Source: SMBSF63 sp034003545
GTDB lineage: Bacteria > Chloroflexota > Anaerolineae > Anaerolineales > Anaerolineaceae
Direction of reading: 5' to 3'
Length of the DNA stretch: 19,773 nt
Assembly (NCBI GenBank): GCA_964447155.1
Contig: CAYURM010000050.1
Location: 1 to 19,773 of the forward strand
In this document: positions 7,777-14,906 of the stretch, one piece after another
Layout: every line of letters begins with the position of its first letter
How positions within the stretch are numbered: position 1 is the stretch's first letter
Notes under the pieces: generated by a model
Databases searched by the model: none
What the model was told of the DNA's origin: nothing
What the model saw: the letters and a program-made list of their open reading frames with translations, nothing else
Position numbers and translations under genes: made by a program

Positions 7777-8838
7777 TTAATAATTGATTTCCTGGTCTAT
7801 GCCATGCGGGTAGATGATCGGTTTCAGTGAGGCATCAGCTTCCAGCATCATTTTGAAGGCTGGCAGGGTGTCTTTGAGTTCGAAACGGTGGGTGATGGCA
7901 GCCTTGCCGTCGATCCGGCCGGAGGCAATCCACTGCATGATCTGGCTGGTATCGGTGTGGTCGGCCGAATATTTGGCCGAAATTTTCATCTCGGTGAAAT
8001 ACTGGTGGGCGGGGTTGATCTGCCACAGGGGTTCCGGCATGGTGGGGGCGCCGATGTGCAGGAAGCCGCCTTTTTCCACGAGGGCATGTCCCTGGGCATA
8101 CACGCTGACCAGCGGTACGGTGACGATGACCACATCGGCCAGGCGGCCGTCATTCAGGTCGCGCAGTTTTTCTTCCACGTTTTCTGTTTTAGGGTTGATG
8201 GTGTGGGTGGCGCCCATTTCCAGCGCTTTGTTTAATCGCCATTCCGAGAAATCCATTGCGATGACTTTGCCAGCACCGAAGAGGGGGGCCATGTGAATGA
8301 AACCCATCCCCATGAAGCCCGCGCCAATCACGGCCACGGTGTCACCAGGCAGGATTTCGGTCACTTTCAGGCCGCCGATCACGCAGCCCCAGGGTTCACA
8401 CAGGGTGGCTTCAGCGTAGCTGACGTTTTCGGGGATGAGGATGGCGTCGCGGTTCAGGTTACGGCCGGGCACGCGGAAATATTCGCACATGGTGCCGGGG
8501 AAGAGCTTGCTATCCTTAAAGGATTCGCACAGGGTGTAGCGTCCGCGGCGGCAGTAATGACACGTGCCGCAGGAGACATAATGATTGACAAAGATTTTGT
8601 CACCAATATTGAAGTTGTTTACATTGGCTCCTTTTTCGACGATGATGCCGGCAGGTTCATGGCCCATCACCTTGGGAGCGCGGGGTTTGTGGTACCACTC
8701 CATCGTCTCGCCGCCGCACAGGCCGCTGGCAATGGTTTTTACCAGCACATCGTCCGGGCCGATTTCGGGGATGGGCATTTCTTCGATGCGGATGTCGCTG
8801 TTGTCATAATACACTGCTGCTTTCATCATATTTGTCAT
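7777..8838 (-). CDS. Zinc-binding MDR (medium-chain) dehydrogenase 1, 353 aa
   Basis: NAD(P)-dependent polyol/alcohol dehydrogenase of the MDR superfamily. Catalytic zinc site C41, H60, E61 (GLCGGE and GHEPAG); structural zinc site C90, C93, C96, C104 (CGTCHYC...LC); Rossmann motif AVIGAGFMGMG near 170; and LCEPWGCVIGG, the conserved catalytic-domain glutamate. Length is normal for sorbitol/threonine-dehydrogenase-like members. The usual CG(T/S)D after the zinc Cys reads C-G-G-E, so the Ser/Thr proton-relay residue is absent. AGGA lies about 9 nt before the first ATG; M5 at 8826 is an alternative start. It is the first gene of the leftward unit, behind a consensus promoter with an operator downstream of it. 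The substrate is unknown; presumably a polyol or a sugar derivative made by the rightward operon. Confidence 0.92.
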   Translation of the reverse strand: MTNMMKAAVYYDNSDIRIEEMPIPEIGPDDVLVKTIASGLCGGETMEWYHKPRAPKVMGHEPAGIIVEKGANVNNFNIGDKIFVNHYVSCGTCHYCRRGRYTLCESFKDSKLFPGTMCEYFRVPGRNLNRDAILIPENVSYAEATLCEPWGCVIGGLKVTEILPGDTVAVIGAGFMGMGFIHMAPLFGAGKVIAMDFSEWRLNKALEMGATHTINPKTENVEEKLRDLNDGRLADVVIVTVPLVSVYAQGHALVEKGGFLHIGAPTMPEPLWQINPAHQYFTEMKISAKYSADHTDTSQIMQWIASGRIDGKAAITHRFELKDTLPAFKMMLEADASLKPIIYPHGIDQEINY

Positions 8839-8863
8839 AAGGGTTTATCCTGAATGAAGTATT

Positions 8864-8892
8864 TTGTTCAATTGTTCACTGCTGTGAACAAT
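8864..8892. promoter_or_regulatory. Operator cluster A, TGTTCA/TGAACA half-sites (leftward promoter)
   Basis: A perfect inverted repeat ATTGTTCAC (8871-8879), TGCT, GTGAACAAT (8884-8892) is preceded by a third half-site TGTTCA at 8865-8870. It lies about 13-41 nt after the predicted leftward transcription start and 26-54 nt before the dehydrogenase start codon. The same half-sites recur at 9237-9261 by the divergent promoter, as expected for the binding site of one of the two SorC regulators. Confidence 0.7.
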
Positions 8893-8911
8893 CGTTCTTA
8901 AGGTTAAGAAG

Positions 8912-8940
8912 ATTATATATCCATAAAATGATTGTGTCAA
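8912..8940 (-). promoter_or_regulatory. Consensus sigma70 promoter of the leftward operon
   Basis: On the minus strand TTGACA (8935-8940), a 17-nt spacer, and TATAAT (8912-8917) match the sigma70 consensus exactly. Transcription would start near 8905. A small palindrome TTGTACAA (8941-8948) touches the -35 box from upstream. Confidence 0.75.
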
Positions 8941-9098
8941 TTGTACAACCTTAAAGATTCGAATGGAATTGGCAGATCTTCTGAATTTGACAGCATGGTT
9001 TTACGCAGTGGGCAGGGGGGCTTGTGCTTTGCTGGAGGCTGACGCGCCCCTATATGGGCAGCAGGACGATAATGATTTGCGCGGCGTGGTTTGCTGTG

Positions 9099-9131
9099 TT
9101 TTCACACCCATCGCCATGGCAGGTGTGAAAA
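9099..9131. repeat. Long inverted repeat in the control region
   Basis: TTTTCACACC (9099-9108) is matched by GGTGTGAAAA (9122-9131), a perfect 10-bp arm pair. The 13-nt interior contains GCCATGGC (9113-9120), itself a palindrome. It may be a protein-binding site, a folded RNA element or a relic of an insertion. No gene ends near it, so a terminator role is not obvious. Confidence 0.5.
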
Positions 9132-9199
9132 ATGGGGATAAAAATGGGTAAAAATCCAGCAAAGCGGCGGAATTGGCGCCGAATTGGCAAGGGATACTA

Positions 9200-9228
9200 T
9201 TGACTGTGCTGAAATTCCTTGCTATAAT
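9200..9228 (+). promoter_or_regulatory. Sigma70 promoter of the rightward operon
   Basis: TTGACT (9200-9205), a 17-nt spacer and TATAAT (9223-9228): five of six matches at -35 and a perfect -10. Transcription would start near 9235, directly before operator cluster B. Confidence 0.75.
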
Positions 9229-9236
9229 CTTAATCG

Positions 9237-9261
9237 TGTTCACCTCTGAACATTTGTTCAC
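9237..9261. promoter_or_regulatory. Operator cluster B, TGTTCA/TGAACA half-sites (rightward promoter)
   Basis: TGTTCA (9237-9242), CCTC, TGAACA (9247-9252), then a third half-site TGTTCAC (9255-9261). Same half-sites as cluster A, but 4 instead of 6 nt between the inverted pair. It lies at about +2 to +26, between promoter and regulator gene, so autorepression by blocking initiation or clearance is likely. Confidence 0.65.
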
Positions 9262-9281
9262 TCCCTCAACAAGGATAATCT

Positions 9282-10226
9282 GTGGATGCCAATCTTCTAG
9301 TCAAAGTTGCAAAACTGTATTACGAAGAAGGACTGACCCAAATCGGGATCGCGCAGAAAATGCGTCTTTCCCGCCCCAAAGTTTCCCGTTTGTTGACCGA
9401 AGCCCGTAATGAAGGCGTGGTACAGATCACGGTCAATTCGATGCCAGAGAGTTTTGATGATCTGGAACGCGAACTGGAAAACTGCTTTGGGTTAAAAGAC
9501 AGCCTGGTTGTCCGGGTGAATCATGTTGATGACCCCGAAGAAGTGAGCCAGCAGCTGGGAGAAATTGCTGCCCAATATTTTGACCGCGTTGTCCAGGAAG
9601 GCGACCTGGTTGGTTTTTCGTGGGGGAGAACGTTGTCTGCCATGGCTGACAGTATTCAGCCGGTCAAGCTGCGCAAGATGCATGTGGTGCAGATGGTGGG
9701 CGGTCTCGGAGATCCCCAGTCCGATGCGCATGCTGCCGATATTGTCCGGCGGGTGGCGCAGAAGGTCAATGCCAGCCTGCTATCTGTTATGCCTGCTCCG
9801 GGGATTGTCGATACGATGGAAATGTGCACGGCATTACGCAACAACCGGCAAATCAATTATTCGCTTGAATTGAGTGCGAAAGTAGATATTGCCTTTGTGG
9901 GGATTGGCTCCTTCCGTAAGGACGCCTTGTTGATGAATAGTGAAGAGATCATCACCTGGAGTGAAGTAGAACCTTTGATTGAGCGGGGCGCTGTAGGCGA
10001 TTTGGGACTGCATTTCTTCGATATTACGGGCAAGCCGATCAATTCGGAGATTGACCAGCGGGTGATTGGGATTGACCTTGCGGCTTATCGCAGCCTGGAC
10101 CGTGTGGTTGCGGTGGCTGGCGGCAGTCAAAAGTATGATGCGATCCTGGGTGCGATTCGTGGAAACTATGCCAATGTTTTGATCACAGATGAAATGACCG
10201 CGCGCCGCCTTTTGCAAGATAGTTAG
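9282..10226 (+). CDS. SorC/DeoR-type sugar-binding transcriptional regulator 2 (314 aa)
   Basis: Helix-turn-helix at about 14-38 (EEGLTQIGIAQKMRLSRPKVSRLL), then the SorC ligand domain with LVGFSWGRTLSAM and the C-terminal block GAVGDLGLHFFDITGKPI...DQRVIGIDL...VVAVAGGSQKYDAILGAI...NVLITD. The start codon is GTG at 9282 with AAGGA 6 nt before it. It is the first gene of the rightward unit and lies directly downstream of operator cluster B, which suggests autoregulation. It is likely the repressor of both divergent promoters, with a pathway sugar phosphate (for example the kinase product) as inducer. That is inferred from family behaviour and layout. The gap to the next gene is 128 nt. Confidence 0.92.
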   Translation: MDANLLVKVAKLYYEEGLTQIGIAQKMRLSRPKVSRLLTEARNEGVVQITVNSMPESFDDLERELENCFGLKDSLVVRVNHVDDPEEVSQQLGEIAAQYFDRVVQEGDLVGFSWGRTLSAMADSIQPVKLRKMHVVQMVGGLGDPQSDAHAADIVRRVAQKVNASLLSVMPAPGIVDTMEMCTALRNNRQINYSLELSAKVDIAFVGIGSFRKDALLMNSEEIITWSEVEPLIERGAVGDLGLHFFDITGKPINSEIDQRVIGIDLAAYRSLDRVVAVAGGSQKYDAILGAIRGNYANVLITDEMTARRLLQDS

Positions 10227-10302
10227 AAAGATTATTGGTTTCCATATCATATTGGTGTATTTCGGGAAAGGAGGATGCTTAAGGAACAAAAACTGAATGA
10301 GT

Positions 10303-10319
10303 GGTTCAACCGTTTGACC
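10303..10319. promoter_or_regulatory. Palindrome upstream of the solute-binding protein gene
   Basis: The 17 bases fit GGTNNAAC-C-GTTNNACC symmetry, centred about 44 nt before the start codon. A TATATT lies 18 nt after TTCAAC, so a weak internal promoter is conceivable. The half-sites differ from the TGTTCA operators, so if bound it would be by another regulator, perhaps the second SorC protein. Confidence 0.3.
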
Positions 10320-10354
10320 AAAACACATTATATTAATTTGATTGAGGAGAAAAA

Positions 10355-11509
10355 ATGCGTAAATCTAAATTGGTTTCTTTGATGCTTGTGATCATCATCC
10401 TGGCGATGAGCCTCACTGCTTGCGGCAAGAAGGCTTCTGATGATGTGATTAAGATTGGTTATGTCGGCGCTCTTTCCGGCGAAACCGCTGTTTGGGGCCA
10501 GGCTGGCCTGAACGGGATGCTCTTGACTGCCAAGGAAATTAACGAAGCTGGCGGTATCCTGGGCAAGCAGGTTGAGGTCGTCGGTCTTGATGGCCGCGGC
10601 GACCCGACTGACTCGGTGAATGCTTTCCGCCGTCTGGCAACGGAAGAGAATGTGATCGCCGTGATCGGCACCAACTTCTCGAGCTGTAACATTGCCATGG
10701 CGCCGATTGCTGACCAGTTGGAAGTTCCCCTGATTGCAACCGCTGCCTCCAACCCCAAAGTTACCGTTGATGAAGACGGCAACCTGCACCCCTACAGTTT
10801 CCGCATTGGCTTCATTGATCCTTTCCAGGGTCAGGTTCTGGCCAATCTGGCTTCCGCAGAACTGGATGCCAAAACTGCCGGGATCATTTATGACATCGGC
10901 TCCGACTACTCGACCGGTTTGTCCCAGTACTTTGAAGAACAGTTTGTTGCCAATGGCGGCGAAGTGGTTGCCAAGGTCGAAGGTCACTCCGGCGACAATG
11001 ACTTCCGCTCACAATTATCCGTGATTGCAGAAGCCAACCCAGACGTGATTCTGGTTCCGTGGATTTACAAAGACGTTGCATTGATTGCTAACCAGGCTCG
11101 CGAGCTCGGTATCACCGCTCCGCTGCTGGGCGGCGACGGCTGGGATTCTCCTGAACTGCTTTCCATGGCTGGAGAAGCGATTGAAGGCTCTTTCTACACC
11201 TCCCAGCCCTCCTTCGCCAATCCTGTTACCAAGCCCTATGCGGATGCTTACATGGCGGAATACAACAATCTCGTTCCCGAGACAGAAGCCCTCTTCGGCC
11301 ATGATGGTCTGTACTGGATCAAGGATGCTCTGGAACGTGCCGGCGAAGCAACCAAGCCTGCTCTGCGTGAAGCACTGGAAAACACGACCCAGTTTGATGG
11401 TCTGATGGGCTCCATGTCTGTCGATCCCAAAACCCACAATCCTGCCAAACCCGCCAGTGTTTACACCTTCGTTGATGGCGAACGCCTCTGGTTCGGCGAT
11501 TACAAGTAA
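10355..11509 (+). CDS. LIV-type ABC transporter solute-binding lipoprotein (384 aa)
   Basis: Extracytoplasmic binding protein of the branched-chain amino acid (Peripla_BP_6, type I fold) class. It has a lipoprotein signal peptide with basic start MRKSK, hydrophobic core 6-19 and lipobox LTAC with C23 as the lipidated residue. The mature part begins IKIGYVGALSGETAVWGQAGLNGMLLTAKEINEAGGILGKQVEVVGLDGRGDP, the hallmark opening of LivJ-like proteins; VIGTNFSS and ATAASNP follow, as in the ligand-binding cleft. The family binds amino acids, amides, urea and aromatic acids; sugar ligands are uncommon, so the ligand is open. GAGGAG lies 7 nt before the ATG. Codon choice leans to C-ending codons more than in the permease genes, which fits high expression. 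A terminator follows the gene, so it is likely made in excess over the permeases. Confidence 0.95.
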   Translation: MRKSKLVSLMLVIIILAMSLTACGKKASDDVIKIGYVGALSGETAVWGQAGLNGMLLTAKEINEAGGILGKQVEVVGLDGRGDPTDSVNAFRRLATEENVIAVIGTNFSSCNIAMAPIADQLEVPLIATAASNPKVTVDEDGNLHPYSFRIGFIDPFQGQVLANLASAELDAKTAGIIYDIGSDYSTGLSQYFEEQFVANGGEVVAKVEGHSGDNDFRSQLSVIAEANPDVILVPWIYKDVALIANQARELGITAPLLGGDGWDSPELLSMAGEAIEGSFYTSQPSFANPVTKPYADAYMAEYNNLVPETEALFGHDGLYWIKDALERAGEATKPALREALENTTQFDGLMGSMSVDPKTHNPAKPASVYTFVDGERLWFGDYK

Positions 11510-11526
11510 ATCTTTTGTTCAATCTC

Positions 11527-11563
11527 TGTCGGGGGGACAATCCTGTCCCTCCGACAAATTTTT
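11527..11563 (+). terminator. Intrinsic terminator/attenuator after the binding-protein gene
   Basis: A 13-bp stem TGTCGGGGGGACA (11527-11539) pairs with TGTCCCTCCGACA (11544-11556), with one G-U pair and loop ATCC. AAT and then five Ts (11559-11563) follow. It lies 17 nt after the stop codon and inside the operon, so partial read-through to the permeases is expected. Confidence 0.8.
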
Positions 11564-11581
11564 ATCACGGAGTACCTGGTT

Positions 11582-12454
11582 ATGATATGGCAACAACTGG
11601 TTAATGGCATTTCTGTAGGCAGTATTTATGCGCTCATGGCGACCGGTTATGCGCTCATCTACTCGCTGCTGGGATTTTCGAACTGGGCACATGGCGATAT
11701 CGGGATGATTGGGGCATACATTGGCTTTTTCAGTCTGGCAACTTTCAATTTGCCGGTGTGGTTGGCATTGATTGTGGCTGTTGCCGGTGCCGGGCTGGTT
11801 TCAGTGATCAGCGAACGCCTGGCATACCGCCGCATCCGCAATAACAATTCTCCCACCATGTTTTTGATGATCGCGGCAATGGGCGTTTCGATCACGTTAC
11901 AGAATTTTGTTCTGGTAACGGTTGGCTCAAAATTCAAGACCTACCCGCAAATCTTGCCGGTGAAAGCAATTTCGGTCGGCGGCATTTATATTGGGATGTT
12001 GGACCTGATTTCCTTTTCGGTTTCATTGCTTGTTATTTTATTCCTCTATTTTTTGATCGAGCGTACCAAATTCGGTCTGGCGGTGAAGGCGGCTGCCTCA
12101 GATATGCAGGTGGCTTCATTGCTTGGGATTAATGTGGATAAATACATCGGCCTGGTTTTTCTGTTGGCCGGTTCATTGGCGGGTGTTTCAGGTGTTTTGC
12201 TGGGTATGAAATATACTGTCTATCCCCAACTGGGCAATTTTGCCTTGAAGGCATTTATTGCCTCGGTGTTCGGCGGTTTGGGCAGTGTGCCCGGCGCAAT
12301 TGTGGGGGCATTATTTATCGGTATTATGGAAGTGTTCGTGGCTGGGTATGTCAGCGCTGGATTGCGTGATCTTTTCACCTTTACCCTGCTGATCGCTGTG
12401 CTTGTCATCCGGCCGACTGGTCTGTTTGGCAAAGACATTCAAGACAAGGCCTGA
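11582..12454 (+). CDS. LIV-type ABC permease, LivH-like (290 aa)
   Basis: Inner-membrane permease of the BPD_transp_2 family. The opening QQLVNGISVGSIYALMATGYALIYSLLGFSNWAHGD is characteristic of LivH-type subunits. About eight hydrophobic segments are visible, and the cytoplasmic loop carrying the conserved block KAFIASVFGGLGSVPGAIVGAL (about 222-243) should contact an ATPase. Normal length for the family. ACGGAG precedes the ATG by about 9 nt. It pairs with the permease at 12491 to form the translocation channel. It is the first gene after the internal terminator. Confidence 0.95.
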   Translation: MIWQQLVNGISVGSIYALMATGYALIYSLLGFSNWAHGDIGMIGAYIGFFSLATFNLPVWLALIVAVAGAGLVSVISERLAYRRIRNNNSPTMFLMIAAMGVSITLQNFVLVTVGSKFKTYPQILPVKAISVGGIYIGMLDLISFSVSLLVILFLYFLIERTKFGLAVKAAASDMQVASLLGINVDKYIGLVFLLAGSLAGVSGVLLGMKYTVYPQLGNFALKAFIASVFGGLGSVPGAIVGALFIGIMEVFVAGYVSAGLRDLFTFTLLIAVLVIRPTGLFGKDIQDKA

Positions 12455-12490
12455 CAGGCCTGAGACTCTAAGGAAGAATGGAGTTCTGAG

Positions 12491-13387
12491 ATGGCTGGAT
12501 ATTACGAAGGTTTATTTATCCTGGTAGGGATCAATATTATCGCCGTGCTTGGCGTGTCGATCCTGACCGGATTCACCCGTTTGTTCTCTTTTGGCAACGC
12601 CGGGTTTATGGCAATTGGTGCCTATACCGGCGCGATCCTTTCCAAAGAGCTGAATACCCCGCTGGTCATTTCCATTATTGGGGGGATGATTATGGCCGGG
12701 TTCATCGCTTTTCTGTTGGGGAAAATTACCCTCGGTTTGAAAGGTGATTATTTCCTGATCGCTACCCTCGGTTTTGGTGAGAGCATCCGCGTGATCATTG
12801 AAAACATGCAAAGCGTTACCGGCGGCGCAAGAGGATACTCCGGGATCCCGATGAAGACCAATATTTGGGTGGTGATCATCTCCGTGGTGATTGCGGTGTG
12901 GATTGCATGGAATTTGCTGCATTCAAAGATTGGTCGCAATTTTCAGGCGATCCGTGAACAGGAAATGGCCGCGGATGCGATTGGGATTGACTCGGCCAAA
13001 TACAAAAATTATGCGTTTGTGATCAGCGCCATGTTCGCGGCGTGGGCGGGGGTGTTGTTCGCTCACTACTTCTCGTTCATTGTGCCGATCATGTTCAATC
13101 TGGTCAAGTCCAGCGAAATGACCATCACGGTTGTGATTGGCGGTCTTGGTTCTTTGACCGGTTCGATCATTGCTACCACAATCCTGACCCTGCTGCCCGA
13201 GCTGGCCCGTGCTGCGGCCGAGTATCGCATGCTGGCCTACGGTGTGGCGGTGGTGCTCATCGTCACCCTGCGGCCGTCCGGTTTGATGGGTTACAGGGAA
13301 TTTTCTTTCAAAAAGACAGTTGCCTGGATTAAGAACGTATTCAATAGAAAAAAGACATCCTCACCTGAAGAAGAGGAGAACGCCTGA
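12491..13387 (+). CDS. LIV-type ABC permease, LivM-like (298 aa)
   Basis: Second channel subunit. LFSFGNAGFMAIGAYTGAILS near the N-terminus, LGLKGDYFLIATLGFGESIRVI, and a late SSEMTITVVIGGLGSLTGSIIATTILTLLPEL block are standard LivM features. The tail (about 277-298) is charged and ends EEEENA. About eight to ten hydrophobic segments. GGAG stands 7 nt before the ATG. It begins 36 nt after the LivH-like gene, and its stop TGA shares one base with the next ATG (TGATG), so it is translationally coupled to the ATPase. Confidence 0.95.
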   Translation: MAGYYEGLFILVGINIIAVLGVSILTGFTRLFSFGNAGFMAIGAYTGAILSKELNTPLVISIIGGMIMAGFIAFLLGKITLGLKGDYFLIATLGFGESIRVIIENMQSVTGGARGYSGIPMKTNIWVVIISVVIAVWIAWNLLHSKIGRNFQAIREQEMAADAIGIDSAKYKNYAFVISAMFAAWAGVLFAHYFSFIVPIMFNLVKSSEMTITVVIGGLGSLTGSIIATTILTLLPELARAAAEYRMLAYGVAVVLIVTLRPSGLMGYREFSFKKTVAWIKNVFNRKKTSSPEEEENA

Positions 13388-14160
13388 TGACTGAACCTAT
13401 TCTCAGTATCCAGGAATTGAACAAGAATTTCGGTGGGGTGGTTGCCACCAAGGATTTCTCCCTGGATATTTATAAAAACCAGATTGTTGGTTTGATTGGC
13501 CCAAACGGGGCTGGCAAAACCACCATTTTTAACATTCTGACGGGGATTTACCAGCCAACCTCTGGCTCGGTGAAATTCATGGGCGAGGATATGATCGGCT
13601 TGAAGCCTTTCCAAATCGCTCAAAGCGGGATTGCCCGCACCTTTCAGACTATTCGTCTGTTCAAGCAGCTGAGCGCGCTGGAAAATGTGATTATCGCCTG
13701 TCACCAGGATTGCACTTACAATGTGTTCAGCGCTGTTACCCGTTTGGGAAAATTCAAAAGCATTGAGAAAGCGGTCAGGGATCGCGCCCATGAATTACTG
13801 GAAATCGTTGGATTGCATGATGATGCGTACCGCATTGCCGGCGATTTGCCTTATGGCTATCAGCGTCGTCTGGAAATTGCCCGCGCGCTGGCTATTCATC
13901 CCAGGCTGCTTTTGCTGGATGAACCCGCTGCGGGGATGAACTCGGAAGAGTCCAATGATCTGTGTAAATTTGTTTTTGACTTGCACGAGAAGTTTGACCT
14001 GACCATTTTCATGATCGAACATCATATGGATGTGGTCATCAAGTTGTGTGATGTTGTGACGGTGTTGAATTTTGGTCAGACGATTTGCAGGGGAACATCC
14101 GATCAGGTTACCTGTGACCCCAGAGTCATTGAAGCGTATCTGGGTGAGGAGATGAAATGA
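13387..14160 (+). CDS. LIV-type ABC ATPase, LivG-like (257 aa)
   Basis: Cytoplasmic ATPase of the transporter. Walker A GPNGAGKT (G38-T45), signature region LPYGYQRRLEIARAL (about 154-168; the family's usual form in place of LSGGQ), Walker B LLLLDEPAAGMN with D178 and E179, and switch His in FMIEHHMDVV. The C-terminal extension ending IEAYLGEE is typical of LivG. It overlaps the upstream stop by one base and the downstream gene by four (ATGA), placing all transporter subunits in one coupled transcript. Confidence 0.95.
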   Translation: MTEPILSIQELNKNFGGVVATKDFSLDIYKNQIVGLIGPNGAGKTTIFNILTGIYQPTSGSVKFMGEDMIGLKPFQIAQSGIARTFQTIRLFKQLSALENVIIACHQDCTYNVFSAVTRLGKFKSIEKAVRDRAHELLEIVGLHDDAYRIAGDLPYGYQRRLEIARALAIHPRLLLLDEPAAGMNSEESNDLCKFVFDLHEKFDLTIFMIEHHMDVVIKLCDVVTVLNFGQTICRGTSDQVTCDPRVIEAYLGEEMK

Positions 14161-14882
14161 GTATGTTGCAAATTAAAGACTTGCAGTCCAGTTATGGCGG
14201 GATCAAAGCACTGCGCGGGGTCAGTTTATATGTTGATGAAGGCGAGATTGTGGCCGTGCTGGGTTCCAATGGCGCCGGCAAATCCACCTTGTTGAAGACA
14301 ATTTCCGCCCTGGTTAAGCCGGATTCTGGAGAAATTCTCTTTGAAGGGCAGCCGACGCCGTCCATTCCGTATAAGGTGGTGGAGCAGGGCATTGCGCATG
14401 TGCCCGAAGGCCGGCGCATTATTTCCAACCTGACCGTTTATGACAACTTGATGATCGGCTGTTTTTTGCGCAAAGACCGTGATGAAATTCAGAAAGACCT
14501 GGAGATGGTCTATCATTACTTCCCGCGGTTGAAAGAGCGCAAGAAGCAATATGGCGGCCTGCTCTCCGGCGGCGAGCAGCAGATGCTGGCTTTGGGCCGC
14601 GGCCTGATGGCGCGCCCCAAGATTATGATGCTGGATGAGCCTTCGCTGGGCCTGGCCCCGATCATTGTGACCCAGATCTTTGAAATTCTGACGGCGATCA
14701 ATCAGGAACTGAATACCACCATTCTGGTTGTTGAGCAGAATGCGTACAAGGCTTTGTCGATTGCGCACCGCGGGTATATGATGACGACCGGTTCCATTGA
14801 GATGGCAGGCTCGGCCAAAGAATTGCTGGAAAACGAAAATTTGAAAGAAATGTATCTTGGACAAACAAACTGCGATGTATAA
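14157..14882 (+). CDS. LIV-type ABC ATPase, LivF-like (241 aa)
   Basis: Second ATPase, partner of the LivG-like subunit. Walker A GSNGAGKST (G36-T44), signature LSGGEQQ (136-142), Walker B IMMLDEPSLGL with D160 and E161, and the LivF-typical LVVEQNAYKAL. Family length. The start overlaps the previous stop (ATGA), which suggests coupled translation and equal amounts of the two ATPases. It completes a five-subunit importer: binding protein, two permeases, two ATPases. Confidence 0.95.
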   Translation: MSMLQIKDLQSSYGGIKALRGVSLYVDEGEIVAVLGSNGAGKSTLLKTISALVKPDSGEILFEGQPTPSIPYKVVEQGIAHVPEGRRIISNLTVYDNLMIGCFLRKDRDEIQKDLEMVYHYFPRLKERKKQYGGLLSGGEQQMLALGRGLMARPKIMMLDEPSLGLAPIIVTQIFEILTAINQELNTTILVVEQNAYKALSIAHRGYMMTTGSIEMAGSAKELLENENLKEMYLGQTNCDV

Positions 14883-14906
14883 CAGTTGGATTGAAGGAGT
14901 AATCAA

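Larger units (their letters stand above)
8839..9281. other. Divergent control region of the catabolic locus (443 bp)
   Basis: It contains two outward promoters and two operator clusters, described separately. The middle (about 8949-9195) holds no gene I can support. There is a 62-residue ATG frame at 8963-9151 without a ribosome binding site, a hairpin at 9099-9131, a short A-rich stretch with three AAAAAT-like units at 9128-9157, and an 11-bp tandem repeat (GCGGAATTGGC then GCCGAATTGGC, 9167-9188) immediately upstream of the rightward promoter. Confidence 0.6.

Noticed and set aside
8963..9151. 62-residue frame in the control region
   Set aside because: No ribosome binding site, overlaps the inverted repeat, and protein composition gives no family hint. 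I treat it as non-coding.
10274..10381. Possible 35-residue leader peptide before the binding-protein gene
   Set aside because: GGAGG directly abuts the ATG with no spacer, so initiation is unlikely; the frame runs into the binding-protein gene in another frame.
11513..11523. TTTTGTTCAAT, identical to part of operator cluster A, after the binding-protein stop
   Set aside because: A single half-site without an inverted partner, lying in the terminator flank; chance match is likely.
13846..13890. LPYGYQRR in place of LSGGQ in the LivG-like ATPase
   Set aside because: This is the normal form of the signature in LivG-type ATPases, not a defect.
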